Shown here: positions 35,538 to 43,927 of the stretch, piece by piece
How the letters are laid out: each line of letters begins with the position of its first letter
Numbering within the stretch: position 1 is the stretch's first letter
Assembly (NCBI RefSeq): GCF_002305875.1
Contig: NZ_CP022098.1
Span: 744,001-808,000 of the forward strand
Direction: 5' to 3'
Length of the DNA stretch: 64,000 bases
DNA from: Cystobacter fuscus
GTDB taxonomy: Bacteria > Myxococcota > Myxococcia > Myxococcales > Myxococcaceae
Made by a program: the position numbers and the translations under genes
Notes under the pieces: generated by a model
The model's input: only the letters and a program-made list of their open reading frames with translations
What the model was told of the DNA's origin: nothing
Databases searched by the model: none

Positions 35538-36697
35538 GGCAGCCTCCAGGTTCCGACGACGGGGGCGTGATCCGACAGCCGGAGCGCGTCGCTCTGGATG
35601 CCAAACGGGCCAGGCCCCTGGATGACGTCGGTATCCGTCCACTGCTCGCCCTTGCGGATGAAGAGGTAGTCCAGCGTGCGGTTCCAGTACCCGGGCACAC
35701 CCTGGTCGTTCATGCTGTCCGGGCCGAGGACCGAGTGCGTGAAGTAGCGCCGCTGGTTCGCCTCGCCCACGCCGTAGCGGGAGAGGGGAATGGAGGGTTC
35801 GAAGTCGTCGTAGTACTGCTTCATGACGCTGGGCGTGTAGGGCGGCTGCTCGAAATCGGTGCCCTTGCTGCTCTCGCGCTCGTCGAGGAAGCCACTCAGC
35901 CGCAGCTTGCCCTCACAGGACTCGGGAGTGCCCGCGGCCGCGCGCTCGTCGCACACGGGCGGCAGCTCGTTGAAGTCGCCTCCGATGACCCAGGGCAGCG
36001 TCTCCGCCTTCAGGACGTCGTGGATCTGCTGGATCTGCTTCTGCTTGGTGCCGTCCTGGTCATACGCCTCGGTGTGCACCACGTAGGCGGCGATCCTCCG
36101 GCCCTGGCCCACGTCCACCTCCACCCGGCCGATGGCGCGCTTGATGTAGAAGGTCGACGTGAGCGGATCCTGATCCGTGCGATCCTCCTGGCGGATGCGC
36201 TCGGCCTTGAGGATGGGGTAGCGCGAGAGGATGGCGTTGCCCAGGTCCATGCGGCCCACGCCCTCGGACGGCACGTAGCGCGCCTTCCAGGTGGACATGT
36301 AGCCCGCGTAGCGCAGGTTCGTGTTCTCCAGCAGGAAGCGCACCTGATCGATGTAGGCGCTGCGCTTGGAGTCGACCTCGATCTCCTCCGTCATGAGGAT
36401 GTCCGGGTCGTACTCGCGGATGAGCGCCGCGACCCGGGTGAGGCAGTCCGTCACCTCGGTGGAGGACATCTGGACACGGTCGCCCCAGAAGTCGAACCAG
36501 AAGTCGATGCGGCAGGCGCCGTACTTCACGTTCCACGCCATCACCTTGAGGGACGTGGGGTTGTCCACCGGCGCGGGGTGGTCCGCGTGGGCCTTGAAGC
36601 GGGGGACTTCTTCCCGGGTGAAGGACAGCGGGTCGGCCACCCATTCACAGCCGGCCAGCAGAGGCATCAGGAGGAGCAGCGGGCGGAGTCGTCTCAT
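35534..36697 (-). CDS. Endonuclease/exonuclease/phosphatase-family lipoprotein
   Basis: A 387-residue lipoprotein with lipobox LLAGC (Cys at about residue 17). The EEP catalytic fold shows LKVMAWNVKYG near residue 50 (family Asn), ILMTEEIEVDSKRS near 100 (catalytic Glu), VIGGDFNELPP near 240 (Asp/Asn pair) and LRLSDHAPVVGTW at the end (catalytic His). Members of this superfamily include DNases, sphingomyelinases and inositol phosphatases; the lipid anchor and periplasmic or surface location fit a nutrient-scavenging phosphodiesterase. The barrel-like gene is translationally coupled downstream. Confidence 0.88.
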   Translation of the reverse strand: MRRLRPLLLLMPLLAGCEWVADPLSFTREEVPRFKAHADHPAPVDNPTSLKVMAWNVKYGACRIDFWFDFWGDRVQMSSTEVTDCLTRVAALIREYDPDILMTEEIEVDSKRSAYIDQVRFLLENTNLRYAGYMSTWKARYVPSEGVGRMDLGNAILSRYPILKAERIRQEDRTDQDPLTSTFYIKRAIGRVEVDVGQGRRIAAYVVHTEAYDQDGTKQKQIQQIHDVLKAETLPWVIGGDFNELPPVCDERAAAGTPESCEGKLRLSGFLDERESSKGTDFEQPPYTPSVMKQYYDDFEPSIPLSRYGVGEANQRRYFTHSVLGPDSMNDQGVPGYWNRTLDYLFIRKGEQWTDTDVIQGPGPFGIQSDALRLSDHAPVVGTWRLP

Positions 36698-36773
36698 GCG
36701 CGGTGGATGCTACGTCGGTATGGAGCAGACGCCAGGGGGAACGCCGCTCCCCCCATGGAGGAATCCGGGACGG

Positions 36774-37478
36774 TTACTTCTTCTCGCTCTTCTCACGCAG
36801 CGCGGCGATGACCTCGCGCGCGGTGGCCACGGACGAGGCCGGGTTCTGGCCGGTGATGAGGTTGCCGTCACGCACCGCGAAGCTACCCCACATGGGGCCG
36901 GACTCGTGGCGGGCGCCCTGCTCGCGCAGCCGGGTCTCCAGGAGGAAGGGCATCACCGTGTCGAGCTTCCCCGCCTTCTCCTCCTCGTTGGTGAAGGCCG
37001 CCACGCGCTTGCCCGCCACGATGGGCTTGCCATCCGGGGCCTTCACGCCCACGAGCGCCGCGGGCCCGTGGCACACGGCCGAGACCACCGCGCCCCGGGC
37101 ATACGCCGCCGTGAGCAGCGAGTGCAGCGGCGTGTGCGTCGCCAGGTCCCACATCACGCCGTGGCCGCCCACTACGAAGTAGGCGTCATAGGTGTCCTTC
37201 ACCTTCTCCAGCACGAGCGTGTTCGCGAGCTTCTTCTTCGCTCCGGCGTCCGCGAGGAAGGCGCGGGTGGCCTCGTTGGGCTCCTTCTCGCTCTTGGGGT
37301 CCGCCAGGGGCTTGCCGCCCAGGGGCGAGGCGATGTCCACCTGCGCGCCCGCCTGGGTGAACTCGGCGTAGGGCGCCGCCAGCTCCTCGAGCCAGAAGCC
37401 GGTGGGCTCCTTGGTGTTCCCGAGCTGCGTGTGGCTGGTGACGATCAGCAGGATCTTCACGGCGGTCAGGGCCTTCAT
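36774..37478 (-). CDS. DJ-1/PfpI family protein
   Basis: A 234-residue class I glutamine-amidotransferase-like protein of the DJ-1/PfpI superfamily (Hsp31 or glyoxalase-type). The nucleophile elbow is VVSAVCHGPAALVG at about residues 135-145 (Cys then His), with Glu from EELAAPY near residue 30. Members act as glyoxalase III, protein deglycases or chaperones. ATG 37478 starts the family-typical KILLIVTSH strand. It is divergent from a LysR regulator with a 109-bp shared gap, a common arrangement in which the regulator controls its neighbour. Confidence 0.88.
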   Translation of the reverse strand: MKALTAVKILLIVTSHTQLGNTKEPTGFWLEELAAPYAEFTQAGAQVDIASPLGGKPLADPKSEKEPNEATRAFLADAGAKKKLANTLVLEKVKDTYDAYFVVGGHGVMWDLATHTPLHSLLTAAYARGAVVSAVCHGPAALVGVKAPDGKPIVAGKRVAAFTNEEEKAGKLDTVMPFLLETRLREQGARHESGPMWGSFAVRDGNLITGQNPASSVATAREVIAALREKSEKK

Positions 37479-37587
37479 GGTGCGTGCTCCTTCATCGGGC
37501 CCACCGGGTTCGGGGGCCAACGGAACGAACAAGTACCGCCGCGCTGGGCTGAAGAAAATCGAGGGGCTCTTCGCATAATGTGAAGCC

Positions 37588-38505
37588 ATGCTTGGCAATC
37601 ACGAGGCGCTGTGGACGCTCTGGGAGGTGAGCCGCGCGGGGACCCATGCCGCGGCGGCCGCGCGCCTGGGCATCACCCCTTCCGCCGTGGGACAGCAGCT
37701 CAAGGCGCTGGAGGCACGCGTGGGCGTGGCGCTGTTCGAGCGGGTGGGGCGGCGGGCCCGGCTCACGGCCGCGGGGGCGGCGCTCGTCGCGCGGCTCGGG
37801 GAGCACCTGCCCGCGCTGGACGCGGCGCTCGAGGAGGCCTCCGAGGCCCAACGCGCCGTGCGGGGCGAGGTGTCCCTGGGCGGGCCCTGGCCCTTCTTCC
37901 GGTTCTGGTTGCGTCCGCGTCTGCCGGCGTTGTTGGAGCGCCATCCGGACCTGCGCTTGAGCGTGCGCTTCGACGTGCCGAGCCTGCTCGAGCGCCGGCT
38001 GCTCGCGGGCGAGCTGGACGTGGCCCTCGTGGGGGTGCCGCCCGCGGCCCCGGGGCTGGAGGTGCGGTCGGTGGGTCAGGAGGAGTTCGTGGCCGTGGCC
38101 TCGCCCGCGCATGTGCGGCGGTGGGGCACGCCCCGCACGGCCCGGGAGTTCGCCGCCCAGCGCTTCATCGCGTTCGACGCGGACCTGGCGATGCTCGGCC
38201 CGTGGTGGCGGGCGGCCTTCGGTGCACGCGAGCCGCTGCCCACGCACGTGGTGTGCCGCATCGCCAACCTGGATGAGATGCTGGCGCTCGCCGAGGCGGG
38301 CAGTGGCATCGCGGTGCTGCCCGACTACCTGGTGGAGCCGGCGATCCGCGCGGGGCGCGTGGTGGTGCTCGCGCCGGAGTCCGGCCGGCGCTCGAGCCGG
38401 CGTCCCCGGGGGACGCTCTGGGTCGCGTGGCGCCGGGCCGCGGCGCCCACCGCGCGATTCCTCGCGGTGCGCGACTGGCTCCTGGAAGGGACTCCAGGAG
38501 CCTGA
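37588..38505 (+). CDS. LysR-family transcription regulator
   Basis: A 305-residue LysR-type protein. The N-terminal winged helix (residues 5-65) has the characteristic HAAAAARLGITPSAVGQQLKALEARVGVALFER. The substrate-binding domain starts near residue 92 (GEVSLGGPWPFF) and contains the usual two-lobed periplasmic-binding-protein-like elements (FVAVASPAHV, GSGIAVLPDYLV). It is divergent from the DJ-1/PfpI gene, its likely target. The inducer is unknown. Confidence 0.92.
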   Translation: MLGNHEALWTLWEVSRAGTHAAAAARLGITPSAVGQQLKALEARVGVALFERVGRRARLTAAGAALVARLGEHLPALDAALEEASEAQRAVRGEVSLGGPWPFFRFWLRPRLPALLERHPDLRLSVRFDVPSLLERRLLAGELDVALVGVPPAAPGLEVRSVGQEEFVAVASPAHVRRWGTPRTAREFAAQRFIAFDADLAMLGPWWRAAFGAREPLPTHVVCRIANLDEMLALAEAGSGIAVLPDYLVEPAIRAGRVVVLAPESGRRSSRRPRGTLWVAWRRAAAPTARFLAVRDWLLEGTPGA

Positions 38506-38511
38506 CCCGCG

Positions 38512-39750
38512 TCAGCTCAGGGTGACCTCGAGCCGCGTCAGGGCGCGCATGATGGGGTGCGGCACGAACTCCGGCTCCTGGCTCAGGCGCATGTGGGGGA
38601 AGCGCCGCACCAGGGTGCCGACGACGAGATCCAGCTCCTGCCGGGCGAGGGCGGCGCCGAGGCAGAAGTGCTGCCCCGCGCTGAAGGCGATGGTCTGGCT
38701 GACGTCGCGGCGGATGTCGAAGCGCTCCGGCTCGGGGAACACCTCGGGGTCGTGGAGCGCGGCGGGGATGAAGGGCATCACCATCTGGCCCTTGCGCAGC
38801 TTCGTGCCCGCGAATTCCATCTCCTCCCGGGCGAACTTGGGCAGTCCGCCCTTGCCGAACAGGTCGTAGCGCAGGGTCTCCTCGATGGTGTTGCGGATGA
38901 GCGAGGGCTCATCGCGCAGCAGGGCGAACTGGTCCGGATGCCGCAGGAGGCTGTAGAGCGCCCAGTTGGCCGCGTGCACCGTGGTGTCCGAGCCGGCGAC
39001 GATGAGCGCGTGGACGAGGGAGATCATCTCCTCCTCGGTCAGCTTCTGGCCCTCGTCGCTCGCGGTGATGAGGGTGCTGAGCAGATCGTTCTCGAGCAGG
39101 TTCGCGCGGCGCTCGGCGATGACCTCGCGCAGCATGCGGATCCACCGGGGCATCGGGGCAATGAGCGCGAAGAGCTCCTCGCTCTTGGTGAAGAGGACGG
39201 AGCTGCGGATGGACGCCAGGCCGAAGGCACGGAACTCGCCGCGCAGGTCCTCGGGAATCTTGAGCATGTCGCTGACGACGCGCATGGGCAGCGGCTCGGT
39301 GATGGTCGTGAGGTCGACGCGCTCGCCCTTCACCTGCTCGGCGATGATGTCGTCGACCGCCTTCTGGATTTCATCGCGCATCCGCTCGGCGGCGCGCGGC
39401 GTGAAGGCGGGGCTGACGAGCTTGCGCACCCGCAGGTGGTCGGCGTCGGCCAGGCCGAAGAGCCCGTTGTCCATGATGGACTTGTACTCGGCGTGCTCGG
39501 CGGGCCACTCCTCCTTCCGGGCGAACTCCCACATCCGGTAGTCGTTGCTGAAGCGGCGGTCGAGCACGAGGGCCCGCACGTCCTTGTGGCGGCTGAAGAC
39601 GATGGCATCGCCGCGGGCCTTCCACCGGTAGGCGGGGGCCTTCTCCCGGAGCCACGCGTACGTGGGGTAGGGATTGTGGACGAAGGCCGGGTCTTCCATG
39701 TCGAGCACGAAGTCCGGCCCGTGGTCGGGCGTAGGCGTTTTCTGAAGCAT
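38512..39750 (-). CDS. Cytochrome P450
   Basis: A 412-residue soluble P450. The heme ligand motif FSAGQHFCLGAAL lies near residues 352-364, with the cysteine as axial ligand. The I-helix oxygen-activation stretch is ALIVAGSDTTVHA near 240-255 and the K-helix ExxR is in IEETLRYD. It lies 18 bp after a rubredoxin gene on the same strand, so the two probably form an operon. The substrate is unknown; bacterial CYPs of this length usually act on secondary metabolites or fatty acids. Confidence 0.95.
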   Translation of the reverse strand: MLQKTPTPDHGPDFVLDMEDPAFVHNPYPTYAWLREKAPAYRWKARGDAIVFSRHKDVRALVLDRRFSNDYRMWEFARKEEWPAEHAEYKSIMDNGLFGLADADHLRVRKLVSPAFTPRAAERMRDEIQKAVDDIIAEQVKGERVDLTTITEPLPMRVVSDMLKIPEDLRGEFRAFGLASIRSSVLFTKSEELFALIAPMPRWIRMLREVIAERRANLLENDLLSTLITASDEGQKLTEEEMISLVHALIVAGSDTTVHAANWALYSLLRHPDQFALLRDEPSLIRNTIEETLRYDLFGKGGLPKFAREEMEFAGTKLRKGQMVMPFIPAALHDPEVFPEPERFDIRRDVSQTIAFSAGQHFCLGAALARQELDLVVGTLVRRFPHMRLSQEPEFVPHPIMRALTRLEVTLS

Positions 39751-39768
39751 GGGTCTCTCCCTCGCGTC

Positions 39769-39933
39769 TCAGTCGTCGAGCGGCTCGAAGTCGGCCTTGG
39801 TTGCGCCGCAGTCCGGGCAGTACCAGTCGTCCGGCAGACTCTCGAAGGCCGTGCCGGGCGCAATGCCGGTGTCCGGGTCGCCTACCGTGGGATCGTAGAT
39901 GTGACCGCAGGGGATGCAGCGATACTTCTTCAT
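39769..39933 (-). CDS. Rubredoxin
   Basis: A 54-residue mononuclear iron protein. Four cysteine ligands are in CIPCG (residues 6-9) and CPDCG (39-42); the core is [28 protein letters not shown], the standard rubredoxin fold. Length is normal for the family. It sits directly upstream of the P450 gene. Rubredoxins transfer single electrons in the cytoplasm; a role as electron donor to this P450 is suggested by the pairing but would be unusual, as ferredoxins are the common partner. Confidence 0.95.
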   Translation of the reverse strand: MKKYRCIPCGHIYDPTVGDPDTGIAPGTAFESLPDDWYCPDCGATKADFEPLDD

Positions 39934-40047
39934 GAGGACCTGCTCCTTCGAGGAGCGGCACCTGCCGGCGTCGAGTCGCCGGGGGGCCGCGAGGTGGGGG
40001 CGTGTAATCGCTCGGGCCGTGCTCGTGAGGACGGCGTGAAGGGACTA

Positions 40048-40788
40048 CTACACCCCGCGCAGTGAGTCGATCAGCGCCCGCATGCGGTCGTGGTGGGAGC
40101 CCGCCCAGAAGACGCGCTGGCAGCCGGGGCAGTGCTGGAAGCTCGAGAACGTCGCGAGCACCCGCTCGGGCACACGTCCGCGCACCTCGTCGGGGGATGT
40201 GCCGACGAGCGGCGTGTTGCAGGCGAGGCAGCGGGTGAAGGGGCGCATGCGCGGGACGAGTCCGTAGCGCCGCGCCACCTCGGGCAGTTGCCGCGAGGGG
40301 TTCGTTTCGCGGGGGAAGTAGCCGTGCACCACCTCGGAGCGCTTGAGCACTCCCAGGTCTCGCGTGAGCAGGATGCGCTGCTCGTCGCGCGAGCGCCGGG
40401 CCAGCACGTCATCCGCGAAGTCGTTGCGCCACACGGTGTCGAAGCCGAGCATGCGCAGCAGGGAGGCGAGCCGGCCCAGGCCCACGTCGAGCAGGAAGCG
40501 GGGCTCGCTCAGGGCGGGAGGGCCCACGCGGAGGGAGGGCATCCCGTCCGGAGGGCAGCCGGGGGGATGGACGGCGATGCGCTGTCCGTGCTGGACCCGG
40601 TGGGAGAAGTCCACCGCCTCGCCATCCACGAGCACCACGTCCACCTCGGGGTGGGGCGGACCGAGCGACTCGATGAGATCCTTCACCGAGCACGGCGCGG
40701 GCAGGGGATGGGCGAACTCGACGCCCCGGCGCTCCGGGGCGAGGAAGTCGTTGAGGGGGCCGTGGAAGCGCAGCGTGAGGGGGTTCAC
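40048..40788 (-). CDS. Mut7-C RNase-domain protein with N-terminal ubiquitin-like domain
   Basis: A 246-residue protein. Residues 1-85 look like a MoaD/ThiS-type beta-grasp (Mut7-C ubiquitin) domain (LTLRFHGPLNDFLAP, VVLVDGEAVDFSHRVQHGQRIAVHPP). Residues 95-240 are the Mut7-C PIN-like RNase domain (FLLDVGLGRLASLLRMLGFDT, RILLTRDLGVL), ending in a zinc ribbon (CLACN ... CPGCQRVFW). GTG 40788 overlaps the TGA of the upstream membrane-protein gene. Homologues are predicted RNases; the in vivo RNA is unknown. Confidence 0.88.
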   Translation of the reverse strand: MNPLTLRFHGPLNDFLAPERRGVEFAHPLPAPCSVKDLIESLGPPHPEVDVVLVDGEAVDFSHRVQHGQRIAVHPPGCPPDGMPSLRVGPPALSEPRFLLDVGLGRLASLLRMLGFDTVWRNDFADDVLARRSRDEQRILLTRDLGVLKRSEVVHGYFPRETNPSRQLPEVARRYGLVPRMRPFTRCLACNTPLVGTSPDEVRGRVPERVLATFSSFQHCPGCQRVFWAGSHHDRMRALIDSLRGV

Positions 40789-41147
40789 GGCACGGGGGGC
40801 GGCTGCTTCTTCTGGCGCATCCGCTGGATGAGCCGATCGATGAGCGGGGTGACGGCGAAGGTGAGGGCGAAGCGGGGAATCTTGATGGCCTGGCAGGCGA
40901 GGTAGGCACCCGCGAAGGTGCCCGCGGCGCCCGCGGCGCTCTCCACCCTGAAGCCCGCGCGGATGAGCAGCATGAAGCCCACGAGGAAGAGGCTGAAGAG
41001 GCCCCAGTGCACCACGATGGCCAACATGCCATAGCGGGTGATGAACTCCTGGAGGCGTTCCATGAGCTTCGGCTTGGGCTTCACGGTGGCCGGGGGAGTG
41101 GTCGTCAGGTCTGGATTCGGAGTCACGGGAGGTTCAACAGTCGCCAT
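40785..41147 (-). CDS. DUF1279/FAM210-like membrane protein
   Basis: A 120-residue protein with a Pro/Thr-rich start, a conserved ERLQEFITRYGMLAIVVHWG helix and a second membrane helix (LFLVGFMLLIRAG). After a loop comes AYLACQAIKIPRFALTFAVTPLIDRL, matching the conserved end of DUF1279 (FAM210) proteins. ATG 41147 is chosen; ATG 41159 adds four residues. It overlaps the Mut7-C gene (GTGA) and is divergent from lspA. Assignment by pattern only. Confidence 0.7.
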   Translation of the reverse strand: MATVEPPVTPNPDLTTTPPATVKPKPKLMERLQEFITRYGMLAIVVHWGLFSLFLVGFMLLIRAGFRVESAAGAAGTFAGAYLACQAIKIPRFALTFAVTPLIDRLIQRMRQKKQPPPVP

Positions 41148-41261
41148 TGCCCCCACCATGCCCCACTTCCGGGAAGCCAGCGAGCGAGCCCGACGCCTGT
41201 TCGTCTCCCAGGCGGCGCGGATTGTCAGGATCCGGGCGGCCGGGGTAGAGGTAGGGGTCTC

Positions 41262-41885
41262 ATGGTGAAACGCTTTCGTGTCCTCATCCTCGTGGGCCTC
41301 GCCACCCTCGCCGCCGACCAGGTGACCAAGTACCTGGCCGTGGCCCATCTGACGGAGGCGCTCGACGGGCGCACGGGCCTGGCGGCCCGGCTGGAAGGCT
41401 TCGTGTCCGAGCGCAACCTGGACAACGACCCGCCCGTGGAGGGGGCGTTCCGCCGCTCGACCCGGCCCTACCGCTTCATCGAGGACTACTGGCACTTCCG
41501 CTACGTGGAGAACCCCGGGGCGGCGTGGGGGATGTTCGCCAACCTGCCCGAGGGGGTGCGCCGGCCCTTCTTCCATGGGGTGAGCCTCGTCGCGCTCGGC
41601 TTCATCCTCTACATGTACCTGAAGCTGACGCCGGATCAGGTCCGGTCGCGCTGGGCGCTGGCGCTCGTCACCGGCGGCGCGCTGGGCAACTTCGTGGATC
41701 GGCTCCTGCGCGGCTACGTCATCGACTTCATCGACTGGCACTGGCGCAACCAGCCGGGGATGCGCTGGCCCACCTTCAACGTGGCCGACGCGGCCATCTG
41801 CGTGGGGGTGGGACTGCTGCTGCTCGACTCCTTCCTGACGCGCCAGCCCGTGGAATCCGTGACGCCGGGGGGCCAGGTGGTGTAA
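41262..41885 (+). CDS. lspA: Lipoprotein signal peptidase, copy 1
   Basis: A 207-residue inner-membrane aspartyl peptidase that cleaves the signal peptide of diacylglyceryl-modified prolipoproteins. Motifs: DQVTKYLAV in helix 1, NPGAAWGMF, GGALGNFVDRL and FNVADAAICVG, the last two carrying the catalytic Asp pair. A loop of about 45 residues between helix 1 and the first periplasmic motif is longer than in E. coli LspA. It is followed ten bases later by a second lspA and then lgt. Confidence 0.95.
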   Translation: MVKRFRVLILVGLATLAADQVTKYLAVAHLTEALDGRTGLAARLEGFVSERNLDNDPPVEGAFRRSTRPYRFIEDYWHFRYVENPGAAWGMFANLPEGVRRPFFHGVSLVALGFILYMYLKLTPDQVRSRWALALVTGGALGNFVDRLLRGYVIDFIDWHWRNQPGMRWPTFNVADAAICVGVGLLLLDSFLTRQPVESVTPGGQVV

Positions 41886-41895
41886 GCCGCCTGCC

Positions 41896-42513
41896 GTGCC
41901 CCGTAAATACCTTCTCCTGCTGTCGGTGGCGCTCGGCGTCATCTTCCTCGATCAGTGGACGAAGTACCTCGTCGTGCGCGAGCTCACCACGCGCTTCGAT
42001 GATCGGCCCACGCTGGGCGAGCGGCTGTCGGCGATGTATGGCGATCCGCCCCCGCCGGGCTATGACGGACTGCACTTCCGGTCCAAGCGGCACATCGAGA
42101 TCGCCCCCTCGTTCTTCCGCCTGCGCTACGCGGAGAATCCTGGTGCCGCCTGGGGGATGTTCCGCGGCCTGCCGCCCCACATCCGGGGACCGCTCTTCCA
42201 CGTGGTGAGCCTGGGCGCCGTGGTGTTCATCACCTGGTACTTCAGCAAGCTCAGTGGGAAGGATCCGAAGGAGCGCTGGGCGTTGTGGGGCCTGCCGCTG
42301 GTGCTCGGCGGCGCGCTGGGCAACTACATCGACCGGCTCGCCCGGGCCTTCGTCATCGATTTCCTCGAGGCCCATTGGTACGACAAGGCCGCGTGGCCCT
42401 CGTTCAACGTGGCCGACTCGGCCATCGTGGTGGGCGTGGGGCTGCTGCTGGTGGATGCCTTCGTGCGCAAGGAGACGCCCACGGAGGGCAAGTCCGCGGA
42501 ACTCGGCTCCTGA
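41896..42513 (+). CDS. lspA: Lipoprotein signal peptidase, copy 2
   Basis: A 205-residue paralogue of the preceding gene with all catalytic motifs intact (DQWTKYLVV, NPGAAWGMF, GGALGNYIDRL, FNVADSAIVVG). It starts at GTG 41896. The two copies are clearly related but have diverged greatly outside the motifs, so the duplication is old. Tandem lspA genes are known in myxobacteria; extra copies can provide resistance to LspA-inhibiting antibiotics such as myxovirescin or divide labour among lipoproteins. Confidence 0.95.
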   Translation: MPRKYLLLLSVALGVIFLDQWTKYLVVRELTTRFDDRPTLGERLSAMYGDPPPPGYDGLHFRSKRHIEIAPSFFRLRYAENPGAAWGMFRGLPPHIRGPLFHVVSLGAVVFITWYFSKLSGKDPKERWALWGLPLVLGGALGNYIDRLARAFVIDFLEAHWYDKAAWPSFNVADSAIVVGVGLLLVDAFVRKETPTEGKSAELGS

Positions 42514-42593
42514 GCCGCCGGGCGGCCCTTTTTCGTCCGGATCCCCCGACCGGCCAGGCTGTCGGGCCGCGCGCTTCCCGAGGCTCCCCCATC

Positions 42594-43877
42594 ATGCTTC
42601 CCGTCCTCATCCACTTCACCTTCACCTCGCTCGCCTCGCAACTGCTGCTGTACGCGGTGGCGCTCGTCATGGTGGTGTCCATCGCCCGGAACGGCTGGCT
42701 CGGCGCCGAGGGTCCTTCGTCCGAGGGGCGGCTCACGCGCGCGCTTGGCTATGGCGCCGTCGCGGCGGGGTTGGCCTTCGTCGGTCTGCGCTACGCCCTG
42801 CCCGCGGACGCCATCCCCGGAGGCCAGGGCCAGGGCATCCCCGTGCACACCTATGGGTTGTTGCTGGCCGCCGGCTTCCTCACGGCGATGTCGGTGGCGT
42901 CGCGGCTGGCCCAGGACGAGTGGCGCTCGATGTCGTGGGTGCCGGACGCGGCCGGGGGCGGCCAGTGGGTGGACACCGAGGGGCCGCGCAAGCGCGAGGC
43001 GGTGCTGGACCTGGGCTTCCACGTGCTCGTGGGAGGCCTGGTGGGCAGCCGCCTCCTCTTCGTGCTCGTCAACTGGAAGGACTACGCGCGCGACTGGACG
43101 CAGGTGTTCTCGCTGGGCGGTGGGCTCGTGTTCTACGGCGGCCTCATCGGCGCGGCCCTGGCGGCGTGGCTCTTCGCGCGCCGCCACGGCATGGACTTCC
43201 TGCGTCTGGCGGACGTGGCCATTCCCACGGTGTCGCTCGGCCAGTGCCTGGGCCGGCTCGGGTGCTTCTCCGCCGGGTGCTGCTGGGGTGATGTCGCCGC
43301 GTCTGGCGCGCGCTTCATGGCCCGCTTTCCGGGCGCCGGGCTCGCCCAGGACTTGTTCGGCCGGCTCTCGGGCTCCGCCAGCCTCGCCTTCCAGTCCCAG
43401 GCCCAGGATGGGCGCTTCGTCCTGCCGGACTCCGGGCTCATCCTCCACTACCCCGTCCCGGGCGCGGTGCGCATCTCCGAGTGGGTGGCCCAGCACGGCA
43501 CCACCCTGCCGGTCCATCCCACTCAAATCTACGAGTCCGTCGGGCAGCTCGTGCTCTTCTGCGTGCTCCTGTACGCGCGGCGCTACCGGCGCTTCCATGG
43601 GCAGATCTTCGCCCTGTGGCTCATGTGCTACGCGGTGCTGCGCACCACCGTGGAGCTGTTCCGCGGGGACACCGAGCGCGGCACCCTGCACGGCCTGCTC
43701 GAGTCGCTTGGCGCATCGCGTCTAGCCGACGCGGTGCCCCTGGAGGCCTGGTACAACATCTCCACCAGCCAGTTCATCTCGCTGTGTATGTTCACTTTTG
43801 GCGCTACTTTGTTGTACCGGCGGATCCGCCAGTCCGGTGAGCTGCCGGGCGTGGGACCGACTCCCAGCCCCGCGTGA
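42594..43877 (+). CDS. lgt: Prolipoprotein diacylglyceryl transferase, extended
   Basis: A 427-residue multispanning membrane protein, much longer than E. coli Lgt (about 290). The catalytic signature GQCLGRLGCFSAGCCWG and the HPTQIYESVGQL motif identify Lgt, which moves diacylglycerol from phosphatidylglycerol to the lipobox cysteine. The extra length is an N-terminal membrane region of about 80 residues and a central insertion of 60 or so residues after the signature. ATG 42594 begins a hydrophobic helix. It completes a lipoprotein-maturation cluster with the two lspA genes. Confidence 0.93.
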   Translation: MLPVLIHFTFTSLASQLLLYAVALVMVVSIARNGWLGAEGPSSEGRLTRALGYGAVAAGLAFVGLRYALPADAIPGGQGQGIPVHTYGLLLAAGFLTAMSVASRLAQDEWRSMSWVPDAAGGGQWVDTEGPRKREAVLDLGFHVLVGGLVGSRLLFVLVNWKDYARDWTQVFSLGGGLVFYGGLIGAALAAWLFARRHGMDFLRLADVAIPTVSLGQCLGRLGCFSAGCCWGDVAASGARFMARFPGAGLAQDLFGRLSGSASLAFQSQAQDGRFVLPDSGLILHYPVPGAVRISEWVAQHGTTLPVHPTQIYESVGQLVLFCVLLYARRYRRFHGQIFALWLMCYAVLRTTVELFRGDTERGTLHGLLESLGASRLADAVPLEAWYNISTSQFISLCMFTFGATLLYRRIRQSGELPGVGPTPSPA

Positions 43878-43927
43878 GGCTGCGAGGTTGATCGGAGCGC
43901 GCGTCTTGGGGACACTCGTGGGTGCCC

